From positions 1 through 11,832 of the forward strand of contig CAYTNB010000082.1 of NCBI GenBank assembly GCA_964439085.1: a stretch of DNA of 11,832 bases, written 5' to 3'. Below are positions 1 through 6,880 of this stretch, one piece after another. Origin of the DNA: JAADIV01 sp964439085. GTDB taxonomy: Bacteria; Desulfobacterota; Desulfobulbia; Desulfobulbales; VMSU01. The translations under genes were made by a program, and so were the position numbers. Within the stretch, counting starts at the first letter, position 1, and every line of letters begins with the position of its first letter. The notes beneath the pieces are model-generated. The model did not search any database. It saw only the letters and a program-made list of their open reading frames with translations, and was not told the DNA's origin.

Positions 1-1178
1 TCAGCCAGCATGGTCAGTGCCTTCACTGTACCGTGCTGGAGTTCATCGGCATAATTGTCCAGGGTATTGGCCATCTGGCCAATTTCATCGCTCCGCTGCA
101 AATGAAGCCGCTCATTCAAATGCCCCTTACTCATTTCATCAAGTAACTTCATTACTTTCTGAACTGGCCCGGCAATCCCCTTTGATAAAAATACGCCAAA
201 GACCAGAGCAATAATAACCCCGAAGAACACGGCAATAATAGCGAACGTCGTACTGCGGCTGGCGGTAGCCGCAGCCTTGTCTCTGACATGTTCCCCTTCA
301 CTTATTACATTAGCCTGTAACTCATCAAGCTCTTCAGCAAGTTTACTAAAGATGACACGTTCACTACCAAAACCTATTTCGCGGGCTTGATCAAGGGAGA
401 CGATCTCGACACGTACCATGCTAATTAACATAGCAAAATGCCTTTCAATCTCCTTAAGAGAAGGTTTAACCTCATCATGAAAAACCTTCTGGGCGGCAGC
501 GGTCTTGCCTTGGGCAAGCAAATTATTAATTTTGACACCCAAACTATGCAAACGTTCATGAGGTGCCACAATGGCTGCCAATTTACTATTGAAGGCATTA
601 TCAGAGGAACCAAAAGATGCTATCCATTTTCCCATGGCGCATTTACTGGGATCAAGCTGGCCGGAAAACTCCTGACCTTGAGCAACGGCCGCTGCCAACT
701 TTTTAACCCAGTTGACATGATTCAGCTGTCGGTGCCAGAGTACGGCCTCCAAAGATTCAACATCGTCTAGTTTGACGGAATTCGCCAGTTCTACCATTTT
801 TTTATGTTCGGCCTTCCATACCACTGTGTCTGCCTTCACATCAGTCCAGAGTTTAGTTTCAGCTGAAGTCTTGGGCAGGGTGCTATAGAGATCATACCCT
901 TCATTAAAAATTGCCCAGCGTTTGCCTAAGTTATTATACTCATACTCACGTTGTTTTCCCGTCAGAGAGGAAATAACCATGGTACGTTCTGCCGATTTTA
1001 TGCCATTCATTCCCTCCATTATTTGGCCCATGGCCTTGCAGCCAGGTAAAGCAACCATGGATACATCGGTTAGACCATAATTGGCACTGCGAATTCCCTG
1101 CCAGCCCACGAACCCAACAATGGCACAGATGGCGGCTACAATAGCGAATGATCCAGTTAGTTTGGCAAAAATCTTCAT
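1..1178 (-). CDS. Methyl-accepting chemotaxis protein with CZB domain in its sensor region (C-terminus off window)
   Basis: Transmembrane chemoreceptor that would signal to CheA through CheW. Only the first 392 residues are present; the frame stays open to the left edge, so the cytoplasmic signalling domain lies outside. Visible order: short N-terminus, TM1 at about residues 7-25, a long predicted extracytoplasmic region 26-310 starting like a four-helix-bundle sensor, TM2 about 311-332, then a HAMP domain about 333-385 (GPVQKVMKLLDEMSKG, then RSDEIGQMANTLD). Inside the sensor region, residues about 147-215 match the chemoreceptor zinc-binding (CZB) pattern: H154-x2-W157, C180-x2-GKW(183-185), H207-x3-H211. 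His154, Cys180, His207 and His211 are the expected zinc ligands. CZB domains are better known in the cytoplasm. The start is supported by AGGAG (1186-1190) seven bases before ATG. It lies 73 bp after cheW on the same strand, probably in one operon. The family is certain; the ligand is unknown. Confidence 0.93.
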   Translation of the reverse strand, partial: MKIFAKLTGSFAIVAAICAIVGFVGWQGIRSANYGLTDVSMVALPGCKAMGQIMEGMNGIKSAERTMVISSLTGKQREYEYNNLGKRWAIFNEGYDLYSTLPKTSAETKLWTDVKADTVVWKAEHKKMVELANSVKLDDVESLEAVLWHRQLNHVNWVKKLAAAVAQGQEFSGQLDPSKCAMGKWIASFGSSDNAFNSKLAAIVAPHERLHSLGVKINNLLAQGKTAAAQKVFHDEVKPSLKEIERHFAMLISMVRVEIVSLDQAREIGFGSERVIFSKLAEELDELQANVISEGEHVRDKAAATASRSTTFAIIAVFFGVIIALVFGVFLSKGIAGPVQKVMKLLDEMSKGHLNERLHLQRSDEIGQMANTLDNYADELQHGTVKALTMLA

Positions 1179-1251
1179 CCTTGGTCTCCTAAGTTGGTTG
1201 ATCTTTGGGTTAATGAGTTATTTTTTTGATAATTGCTTTGGTTAAGACTTC

Positions 1252-1767
1252 CTACACCATACCTGAATCGCTATCCATTTCTGGTATATCCGGCATGTCA
1301 TCTAAAAGCAGGCTATTAATATCAAGCAAAATCTTCACCCCGCCATCCACCTTGCCCATGCCCATGATATAAGCGGAATAAGGCTTACCACCGGTTTGCG
1401 GTGGAGGTTCAATACAATCCTCGGGGATATCTAGTACCTCGTTGACCTTATCGACTACCAGACCTACCGACGTGTCATAAATTTCTGCCACAATAATGCA
1501 TGTGCGTTCGTCATAATCACGATCGGCAATCTCAAAGCGGCGCCTAACGTCCATAATAGGCACGACCTTGCCCCGCAGATTAATTACCCCTTTGACAAAG
1601 TCCGGCATATTGGGCACACCGGTTATTTTCTGGATACCAATTATCTCGGTTACACAGGCAATATCCAAGCCATAATCCTCATCGGCCAGATGGAAGGTCA
1701 AATATTTGTCTTTCTGAGTATCTTCGTCCCCGTCCCACAAATCATCATCACTGTTCTCGTCAGCCAT
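1252..1767 (-). CDS. cheW: Chemotaxis coupling protein CheW
   Basis: Adaptor that links chemoreceptors to the CheA P5 domain in the cytoplasmic array. The 171-residue product is one CheW-like beta-barrel domain from about residue 20 to 155 (KYLTFHLADEDYGLDIACV, then GVINLRGKVVPIMDVRRRF, then VVDKVNEVLDI). R65 in NLRGKVVP matches the conserved receptor/kinase-contact arginine region. Acidic extensions flank the core: residues 4-19, rich in Asp and Glu, and the tail DDMPDIPEMDSDSG. I chose the ATG at 1767 because a GAGGAGAG-type Shine-Dalgarno precedes it and because it overlaps the cheA stop by 8 bp, typical of translational coupling. An upstream in-frame ATG at 1812 lies inside cheA and has weaker support. 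The gene sits between cheA and the mcp on the same strand. Confidence 0.96.
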   Translation of the reverse strand: MADENSDDDLWDGDEDTQKDKYLTFHLADEDYGLDIACVTEIIGIQKITGVPNMPDFVKGVINLRGKVVPIMDVRRRFEIADRDYDERTCIIVAEIYDTSVGLVVDKVNEVLDIPEDCIEPPPQTGGKPYSAYIMGMGKVDGGVKILLDINSLLLDDMPDIPEMDSDSGMV

Positions 1768-4078
1768 TTGTCTCTCCTCTACCTTGTTCTTCAGAAAGGG
1801 CCTGGACATCAAGAATCAGGCATACTTCGCCATCGCCCAGGATTGTGCAGCCAGAAACACCAAGAGCTTCACCCTGTTTACCGATATAATCAGATAATCC
1901 TTTGATTACAGTCTGCTGCTGGCCAAGAAGATCATCAACAAAAAGACATAAATTACCGTTTCTGGCTTCCAGAACAATCAGTAATCCATCTTCCAGGCTC
2001 ATATTATCTGGTACAATATTATGAATTTTATGCAGACGTAGAACAGGCAAAAGGTTATCTCTTACTCGCACCAGTTCCATACCGTCCGGAGTAACAGTAA
2101 TTGCCTCAGAAGCCGGCTTAAAAGACTCTCGAATTGATAAAATGGGAATAATATATCGGCAGCTACCGACCCGAATGAGCATCCCGTCGATAATGGCCAG
2201 GGTGAGAGGAATATGCATGGTGATATCGGTACCTTTGCCCAATTCACTTGCCACCTCAACCTGGCCTTTAATTTCCTCCAGATTACTGCGAACCACGTCC
2301 ATACCCACTCCGCGGCCAGATATATCCGTTATCTTTTCAGCGGTGGAAAAGCCTGGTTTAAAGATAAGTTTCAGAGCCTCTGAGTCGCTGAGATCAGAGC
2401 CATCACCATCAATCATCCCCTTGGCGATGGCCTTGGAGATAAGGACATGACGATCCATGCCACGGCCATCATCACTGATGGTAATTTGAACCTCGCCCTC
2501 TTCGTGGCGGGCCTCAAGCTTTATCACTCCAGTCTCAGACTTACCAGCCGCCAATCTTTCATCAGGACTGCCGACCCCATGATCAAGACTGTTGCGGATC
2601 AAATGCACCAATGGATCAGTTATTTTTTCGATAACCGTCTTGTCGACCTCGGTATCTTCACCCAAGAGCCGCAAATCAATCTTTTTGCCAGATTTACGAG
2701 ATAGATCATGAACAAGGCGAATCATGCGGCGAAAAAGCCCGGATATGGGCAGCATGCGAAGAACCATGGCCATTTCCTGCAATTCCCGGACAATTTTGCT
2801 GAGATGTCCAGCCGCCTTATTAAAATTATCAAGTTCCAGATCACGCAGATCCGGGTTATGAATCACCATATTCTCGGCAATAACAATTTCACCAATAAGA
2901 TCAATGAGGTTATCAAGCTTGGCCAAATCTACTCGGATATCCTGCCGTTTTGTCGTATCTCTGGCAATATTTTTGTTGACCACGGGGCGCAACTTTTTCT
3001 GAGCCGATAAGGCGCTGTTAATTTGTTCTTTTTTGATTAAACCCTTTTCTACCAGAATCTCGCCGATGGGTTTATTTTGAGATTTAAGAGCCTGCTCAAT
3101 ATCCTCAGCCTTCACCGCCCCCTGGCGCACCAGAATATCACCCAACTTGGTGGAAGGGACGCTGACCACAACCTGCTGGTCATCTGGCAAAAAATTATTT
3201 ATCAGTTCAAGATACGTATCGAGGCCGCATATCTCACCACTACCGCCGGAGGCAATACCGGATACCGCCGCCTTCAATACATCCAAAATATCAAGAATTA
3301 GATCAGCCACTCGGCTTATAGCCTTGACTTGACCATCTTTTACCATTTCCAACAAAGTTTCTACGCTATGAGCTAATTTCTCAATATCCACGAAACCCAT
3401 AAAGCCACAATCACCTTTCAGACTATGGATATTGCGTAACAAGCTACTTACCAGAGGTAAATCATCCGGCATATCAGATAGTTTTAAGAGATCAATAACC
3501 ATTTTTTCGAGTAAGTCTTCGGTCTCATATAAAAATCTTTTTCTGGTTTCGGGGCTAACAAGATCAGCGGGACAAACATCCATATTTATATCTGGTATCT
3601 GAGCAGAGGAAGCAGCTTGGGGGGTAGGATCTATATCTGCAAGAGGTTCTACAGTTTGATCCATTTTGAAGGCTGCAATCAATTCATGGGCTTCATCAGC
3701 AATGCCGTCATCATTTAGGTTTTCCTCAATATAATCAAGAGCCAACTTACTAAAATCACATGACCTGCAGAGAAGATCTACATGGGCGTCGGTTATTGGG
3801 AACTCGCCATTACGCAACTGATCCAAAAGGTTTTCAGCAGTATGAGTGCACTCGACTACATTGGCGAAACCCAAGAATCCCGCCCCACCTTTTAGTGAAT
3901 GAAACAACCTGAAAACGGCGTTTAATGTTTCCTTATCTTCTACGGTGATAGAAACGGTGTCACTAACCATATCCTCCAAACTAATAATAGTCGGTTCAAG
4001 TTCATCAATCATGTCCCTGGTTTCAGAGATAAACTCGATAATTATTTCAGCCTTCTCTTCGTTAGATTCGTCTGTCAT
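1760..4078 (-). CDS. cheA: Chemotaxis histidine kinase CheA with two HPt domains and an MshEN-like insert
   Basis: Cytoplasmic histidine kinase of the chemosensory array; it autophosphorylates under receptor control and passes phosphate to response regulators. Order along 772 residues: HPt1 about 8-125 with H60 in FHSLKGGAGF; HPt2 about 172-275 with H218 in IHSLKGDCGF; a linker with two consecutive 24-residue repeats at 311-334 and 337-360 (LGDILV..G and IGEILV..G, each ending AL..Q) resembling the MshEN/GspE N-terminal motif; dimerisation helices about 380-440; HATPase with N box HLIRNSLDHG (492-501), G1 DDGRGMD (536-542) and G2 GRGVGMD (588-594); a C-terminal CheW-like P5 domain about 626-765. 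All catalytic motifs look intact. There is no recognisable P2 domain and no fused receiver, so its CheY lies elsewhere. The start has no clear Shine-Dalgarno (an A/T-rich leader precedes ATG), but no better start is visible. It overlaps cheW by 8 bp. Confidence 0.96.
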   Translation of the reverse strand: MTDESNEEKAEIIIEFISETRDMIDELEPTIISLEDMVSDTVSITVEDKETLNAVFRLFHSLKGGAGFLGFANVVECTHTAENLLDQLRNGEFPITDAHVDLLCRSCDFSKLALDYIEENLNDDGIADEAHELIAAFKMDQTVEPLADIDPTPQAASSAQIPDINMDVCPADLVSPETRKRFLYETEDLLEKMVIDLLKLSDMPDDLPLVSSLLRNIHSLKGDCGFMGFVDIEKLAHSVETLLEMVKDGQVKAISRVADLILDILDVLKAAVSGIASGGSGEICGLDTYLELINNFLPDDQQVVVSVPSTKLGDILVRQGAVKAEDIEQALKSQNKPIGEILVEKGLIKKEQINSALSAQKKLRPVVNKNIARDTTKRQDIRVDLAKLDNLIDLIGEIVIAENMVIHNPDLRDLELDNFNKAAGHLSKIVRELQEMAMVLRMLPISGLFRRMIRLVHDLSRKSGKKIDLRLLGEDTEVDKTVIEKITDPLVHLIRNSLDHGVGSPDERLAAGKSETGVIKLEARHEEGEVQITISDDGRGMDRHVLISKAIAKGMIDGDGSDLSDSEALKLIFKPGFSTAEKITDISGRGVGMDVVRSNLEEIKGQVEVASELGKGTDITMHIPLTLAIIDGMLIRVGSCRYIIPILSIRESFKPASEAITVTPDGMELVRVRDNLLPVLRLHKIHNIVPDNMSLEDGLLIVLEARNGNLCLFVDDLLGQQQTVIKGLSDYIGKQGEALGVSGCTILGDGEVCLILDVQALSEEQGRGETNG

Positions 4079-4558
4079 TTTATTTGTTAATAATGATTAT
4101 CAGTTTATTAGTTACAGGTTTTTATCCTTTTAGTACTATACTTAGTATGTCACAGTAAAAATACCTTTGTCAAATTATTATTTATCTATTTACCATTCAC
4201 CCCAACAACTTGCGAGCCTCTCTCTATTGTGAAATAATTGAACACGATGAACATCAAACATACAACATTCAAGGCTTAGCTTGTCCAAGTTCTAACGAAC
4301 CTCTCAATAGTGCTTAATTTGTACTATTTCAGACCCATTCGAAGAAACATATGGTAGACAACAGAATGCAATTTTATTAACATCCTAGTGGAATTTTCAT
4401 ATTTTTATTCCCCGCAAAGGGGGGGGGCTGAGCAGAGTCCAGATCCTTGTTTTATTCAAAGTCTGCGCTTATCTCCAGTTTATCCGGGTTAGGCGTTTCA
4501 ACCATAAAACAGAGCGACTGCGGAGTCCGGGCAGAATTTACATACAAAGGTGAACTAA
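4079..4558. other. Divergent intergenic region between cheA and mog
   Basis: This 480-bp AT-rich stretch separates two divergently read genes. Apart from the cheA promoter candidate, it contains a short hairpin CCCC-gcaaa-GGGG (about 4410-4422) that runs into a tract of nine G (4419-4427). The bases after it (GCTGAGCAGAGTCC, 4428-4441) resemble those after a similar hairpin upstream of metY (GCTAAACAGAGTTCC, near 8586-8600). No convincing ORF, tRNA or recognised riboswitch is seen. Confidence 0.5.
4144..4173 (-). promoter_or_regulatory. Candidate sigma-70 promoter for the cheA-cheW-mcp operon
   Basis: On the minus strand a perfect -35 TTGACA (4168-4173) is followed after 18 bases by CATACT (4144-4149), a 4/6 match to the -10 consensus. 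Transcription would start near 4137, giving a leader of roughly 58 bases before the cheA ATG. The match is by eye only. No sigma-28 or sigma-54 type element was evident. Confidence 0.45.
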
Positions 4559-5068
4559 ATGACAACCGAAACCATTTATAATTGCGGTATTCTAACCCTA
4601 AGCGACAAAGGTTCCAGAGGGGAGAGAGAGGACACCAGCGGCAAGAGGTTACAAGAGATAATGCGAGAGGCTGGTTTTAAGATTATGGCCTACGAGGTGA
4701 TTCCAGATAAACTTGAAATAATTACGGATAGATTAATTGACTGGGCAGATATTAAGGGGCTGGATATAATCATTACTACAGGAGGCACCGGGGTTAGCCC
4801 GTCTGATGTCACCCCCGAGGCAACGGCCAAGGTCATTCACCGGGAGTTGCCGGGAATCAGCGAAGCCATGCGTGCAGCCAGCCTGAAAATTACCCCACAC
4901 GCCATGTTGTCCAGGGGTAAGAGCGGCCTCCGAGACAAGTGTTTAATTATAAACCTGCCCGGTAGTAAAAAAGCCGCCGAGGAGAATATTGCGACAGTTA
5001 TGGCAAGCCTGCCACATGCCATCTACAAAATCAAAGGTGGCATAGCTGACTGCGGAGGCGAGCCTTAA
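4559..5068 (+). CDS. mog: Molybdopterin adenylyltransferase (MogA/MoaB family)
   Basis: Enzyme of molybdenum/tungsten cofactor synthesis; MogA-type proteins adenylate molybdopterin so that metal can be inserted by MoeA. The 169 residues are a single MoCF-binding domain: strand GILTLSDKGSRGEREDTSG (10-28), the molybdopterin-binding loop TTGGTGVSPSDVTPEAT (73-89), whose aspartate D83 lies at a conserved catalytic-loop position, and LPGSKKAAEEN (133-143). The LSDKGSRGER.D start is typical of the MogA branch, although the length is closer to MoaB, so the exact orthologue name is less sure than the fold. The start has AAAGGTGA about five to eight bases upstream. It stands alone, with no other cofactor genes beside it. 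Formate dehydrogenases and other Mo/W enzymes would be the likely clients, by inference only. Confidence 0.93.
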   Translation: MTTETIYNCGILTLSDKGSRGEREDTSGKRLQEIMREAGFKIMAYEVIPDKLEIITDRLIDWADIKGLDIIITTGGTGVSPSDVTPEATAKVIHRELPGISEAMRAASLKITPHAMLSRGKSGLRDKCLIINLPGSKKAAEENIATVMASLPHAIYKIKGGIADCGGEP

Positions 5069-5099
5069 GCCCACCCGTATTTCTGCTAAAAGTTTTATT

Positions 5100-5324
5100 G
5101 ATGGCGTCGTAAAAAGTACCAAAAAGGGGCATAGCAATCCGATCTACTGCGTTCGCTTACCTGTATATCAAACTTTTCGCAGTCTACGCTTGATGGTCTC
5201 GCAAAAAGTACCCAATCCCGTCATCCCCGCACAGGCGGGGATCCATAACATATTGAAACTACTGGATTCCCGCTTCTGCGGGAATGACTAAGAATAAGAG
5301 AATTATAGTTTTTACGAGTGCATC
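5100..5324. repeat. Intergenic element bounded by GATG...TCGTAAAAA inverted ends
   Basis: The left end GATGGCGTCGTAAAAAG (5100-5116) is the inverted counterpart of the right end GTTTTTACGAGTGCATC (5308-5324), differing at four positions. A third, direct version (GATGGTCTCGCAAAAAG) lies at 5192-5208. Together with the foldback at 5220-5288 this fills most of the 334-bp gap between mog and purM. It looks like a mosaic of small non-coding repeats. No ORF is present and no transposase is visible. Whether the outer ends define one element or are chance neighbours of the same repeat is unresolved. Confidence 0.5.
5220..5288. repeat. 69-bp foldback repeat, GTCATCCCCGC...GCGGGAATGAC type
   Basis: Left arm (5220-5245) and right arm (5263-5288) are imperfect inverted copies, matching at about 21 of 26 positions. 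Each arm is itself a small hairpin: CCCCGC-acag-GCGGGG on the left and CCCGC-ttct-GCGGG on the right. The whole can therefore fold either as one long stem or as two short ones. Repeats of this shape are common between genes in many Desulfobacterota and other proteobacterial genomes (general recollection). It may act as a terminator for both mog and purM, but neither side has a proper T-run. Confidence 0.75.
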
Positions 5325-5328
5325 TTTA

Positions 5329-5410
5329 TTAGTACCTTAACAGATTGTTTTCTTGTTTTTATAAAAGAGTTTATTTAAGGTACTTATATCCCTTGCGGGG
5401 TGTTAGTTAA
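5329..5410 (+). repeat. Hairpin repeat family, copy A (overlaps purM stop)
   Basis: First of at least three long copies in the window. It reads TTAGTACC (5329-5336), a conserved block GATTGTTTTCTTGTTTTT (5343-5360), an A/T spacer, then GGTAC and a stem-loop around CCC-ttgc-GGG (about 5384-5406). The right arm TGTTAG overlaps the purM stop codon (TAA on the minus strand, 5403-5405). In this copy the outer GGTAC has lost its pairing partner, so the hairpin is weaker than in copies B and C. It sits at the 3' end of purM and could help terminate or protect that transcript; that is inference. Confidence 0.8.
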
Positions 5411-6452
5411 TTCTGACAGCAGCAGTATTTTCGTCCGCAAAGGGGACGACATCACCAATCACATAAGCCGATTCGCCCAAGGCCTCAAGCTGTGTCATTA
5501 CGTCATCAAGGATTTTAGTCCCCACAATCGCAATCATCCCAATGCCGCAATTAAAGGTGCGATACATATCTTCGTCACTGATTTCACCTTTTTTTTGCAA
5601 AAAATCAAAGATCGGCATTACCGGCCAAGCCTTGCGATTAATTACCGCTCCACAACCCTTCGGTAAAACTCTCGGCACATTATCAATAAGGCCGCCGCCA
5701 GTATTATGAACCAGACCACCCACCTTGAAATTTTTGACGACATTCAAGATAGGCTCGGTGTAGATGCGTGTTGGGCGCAGAAGTTCCTCACCCAAGGTGC
5801 AGCCTAACTCATCAACATGATCACCCACTTTGAGTCCCAACTCTTCAAAACAAACTTTCCGTACCAAAGAATATCCATTACTATGCACCCCGCTGGAAGC
5901 CAAACCAATAATTTTGTCCCCCACCCTGATTCCTGAGCCATCAATAATGTCATCCCGTTCACAGACACCTACGGTAAATCCGGCCAAATCGTAGGCTCCA
6001 GGTTCATATAAACCTGGCATTTCAGCAGTTTCACCACCAATGAGAGAGCAAGTGGATATTTCACACCCCTTGGCTATACCTTTTACCACATCAGCAGCCT
6101 GCTCCACATCAAGAGCACCAACGGAGAAATAGTCAAGAAAAAACAAGGGACGAGCTCCGGCAACGATCACATCATTAACGCACATAGCTACCAGATCAAT
6201 GCCAATGGTATCATGCTTCCCGCATAATTCAGCAATCTTTAGCTTAGTACCAACGCCATCAGTTGAGGAAACAAGAACCGGATCTTTATAGCGACCGCTG
6301 CCAAGGGCAAAAAGGCCTCCAAAACCGCCAATCCCACTCATCACTCCCCGCCTAAATGTGCTAGCGACAATTGGTTTAATGGTATCGACAAATGAGTTGG
6401 CCTTATCTATATCAACCCCGGCTTCAGCATATCGAGATTTCTTTTTGCTCAT
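5403..6452 (-). CDS. purM: Phosphoribosylformylglycinamidine cyclo-ligase (AIR synthetase)
   Basis: Fifth step of de novo purine synthesis: ATP-dependent ring closure of FGAM to aminoimidazole ribotide in the cytoplasm. The 349 residues match the family's usual length and carry its signatures in order: YAEAGVDIDKAN (8-19), STDGVGTKL (63-71), the helix region GIDLVAMCVNDV (84-95), GGETAEMPG (139-147), GLASSGVHSNGYSL (183-196), HNTGGGL (249-255) and FNCGIGM (300-306). It is apparently intact. No strong Shine-Dalgarno precedes the ATG, but the N-terminus aligns with family members, so the start is kept. It stands alone between two repeat-rich gaps; no other pur gene is adjacent. Its stop codon is embedded in a copy of the hairpin repeat. 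Confidence 0.97.
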   Translation of the reverse strand: MSKKKSRYAEAGVDIDKANSFVDTIKPIVASTFRRGVMSGIGGFGGLFALGSGRYKDPVLVSSTDGVGTKLKIAELCGKHDTIGIDLVAMCVNDVIVAGARPLFFLDYFSVGALDVEQAADVVKGIAKGCEISTCSLIGGETAEMPGLYEPGAYDLAGFTVGVCERDDIIDGSGIRVGDKIIGLASSGVHSNGYSLVRKVCFEELGLKVGDHVDELGCTLGEELLRPTRIYTEPILNVVKNFKVGGLVHNTGGGLIDNVPRVLPKGCGAVINRKAWPVMPIFDFLQKKGEISDEDMYRTFNCGIGMIAIVGTKILDDVMTQLEALGESAYVIGDVVPFADENTAAVRIN

Positions 6453-6540
6453 AGTTTTATAGAAGGTATAGTAAATTTTATTAGGTTAGGATGGCAGAAA
6501 TGATAGTTTCGCAGTCCTAAATAGTTTTGCAAAAAGCACC

Positions 6541-6790
6541 TTAGTACCTTACTGATTGTTTTCTTGTTTTCCAGAAAAAAATTTATAAGGGACTCGGGTA
6601 AAAATAATTACCCCAAGATTACGCCGGATTTTTAGTCATATTCGAGGAGCGGAAACAGTTACATAGCAGCGTTATGTAACTGTTTCCGCAACGAAGAAGA
6701 TGATTAAAAAGACAAGTAAGATGGGATAATTATTTTTACCCGCATCCATAAGGTATCTATACCCCCTCATGGGGGGCAAGTATAAATACC
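6541..6790 (+). repeat. Hairpin repeat family, copy B, split by a foldback insertion
   Basis: The left part (6541-6589) has TTAGTACC and GATTGTTTTCTTGTTTT (6554-6570). The right part (6748-6790) has the hairpin GGTAT..ATAC-CCCC-loop-GGGG..GTAT..ATACC (6752-6790). Removing 6590-6747 and one copy of ATAAG rejoins a sequence that follows copies A and C. The outer stem pair GGTAT/ATACC differs from GGTAC/GTACC in copy C on both arms, a compensatory change. Upstream bases 6507-6540 (TTTCGCAGTC, then GCAAAAAGCACC) also match the stretch before copy A (5174-5212). The rest of this gap (6453-6506 and 6791-6880) holds nothing else I can name. Confidence 0.8.
6590..6747. mobile_element. 158-bp MITE-like foldback element with 5-bp target duplication
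   Basis: Ends GGACTCGGGTAAAAATAATT and the inverse of GGATGCGGGTAAAAATAATT form terminal inverted repeats; the GGGTAAAAATAATTA core is identical on both sides. ATAAG flanks the element directly on both sides (6585-6589 and 6748-6752). The interior continues as an imperfect palindrome to a perfect 17-bp stem (6649-6665 with 6673-6689, seven-base loop). There is no coding capacity. It is inserted in the spacer of hairpin-repeat copy B, and its removal restores the repeat. A non-autonomous transposon moved in trans fits best; I cannot name the parent IS family. Confidence 0.75.
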
Positions 6791-6880
6791 GATGCATTTT
6801 CTTTAGCTTTTACGAGATTTGAACGAAGCCTTCACTCTAATCTTACAGGGCACAAAAGTCAATTATTATAATCATATCAT

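Noticed and set aside
438..770. A 110-residue plus-strand open frame
   Set aside because: It is antisense to the chemoreceptor sensor region, which has clear CZB and HAMP motifs on the other strand; no start signal or recognisable protein.
1768..1812. CheW start at ATG 1812
   Set aside because: It lies inside cheA, adds residues not typical of CheW, and the ATG at 1767 has a strong GAGGAG-type site and the 8-bp overlap with the cheA end.
5100..5410. CRISPR array or tandem repeat
   Set aside because: The repeats are few, inverted, of unequal length and without regular spacers.
6649..6689. Perfect 17-bp stem as an intrinsic terminator
   Set aside because: No T-run follows on either strand, it lies in no gene's immediate 3' region, and it is better explained as the centre of the foldback element.
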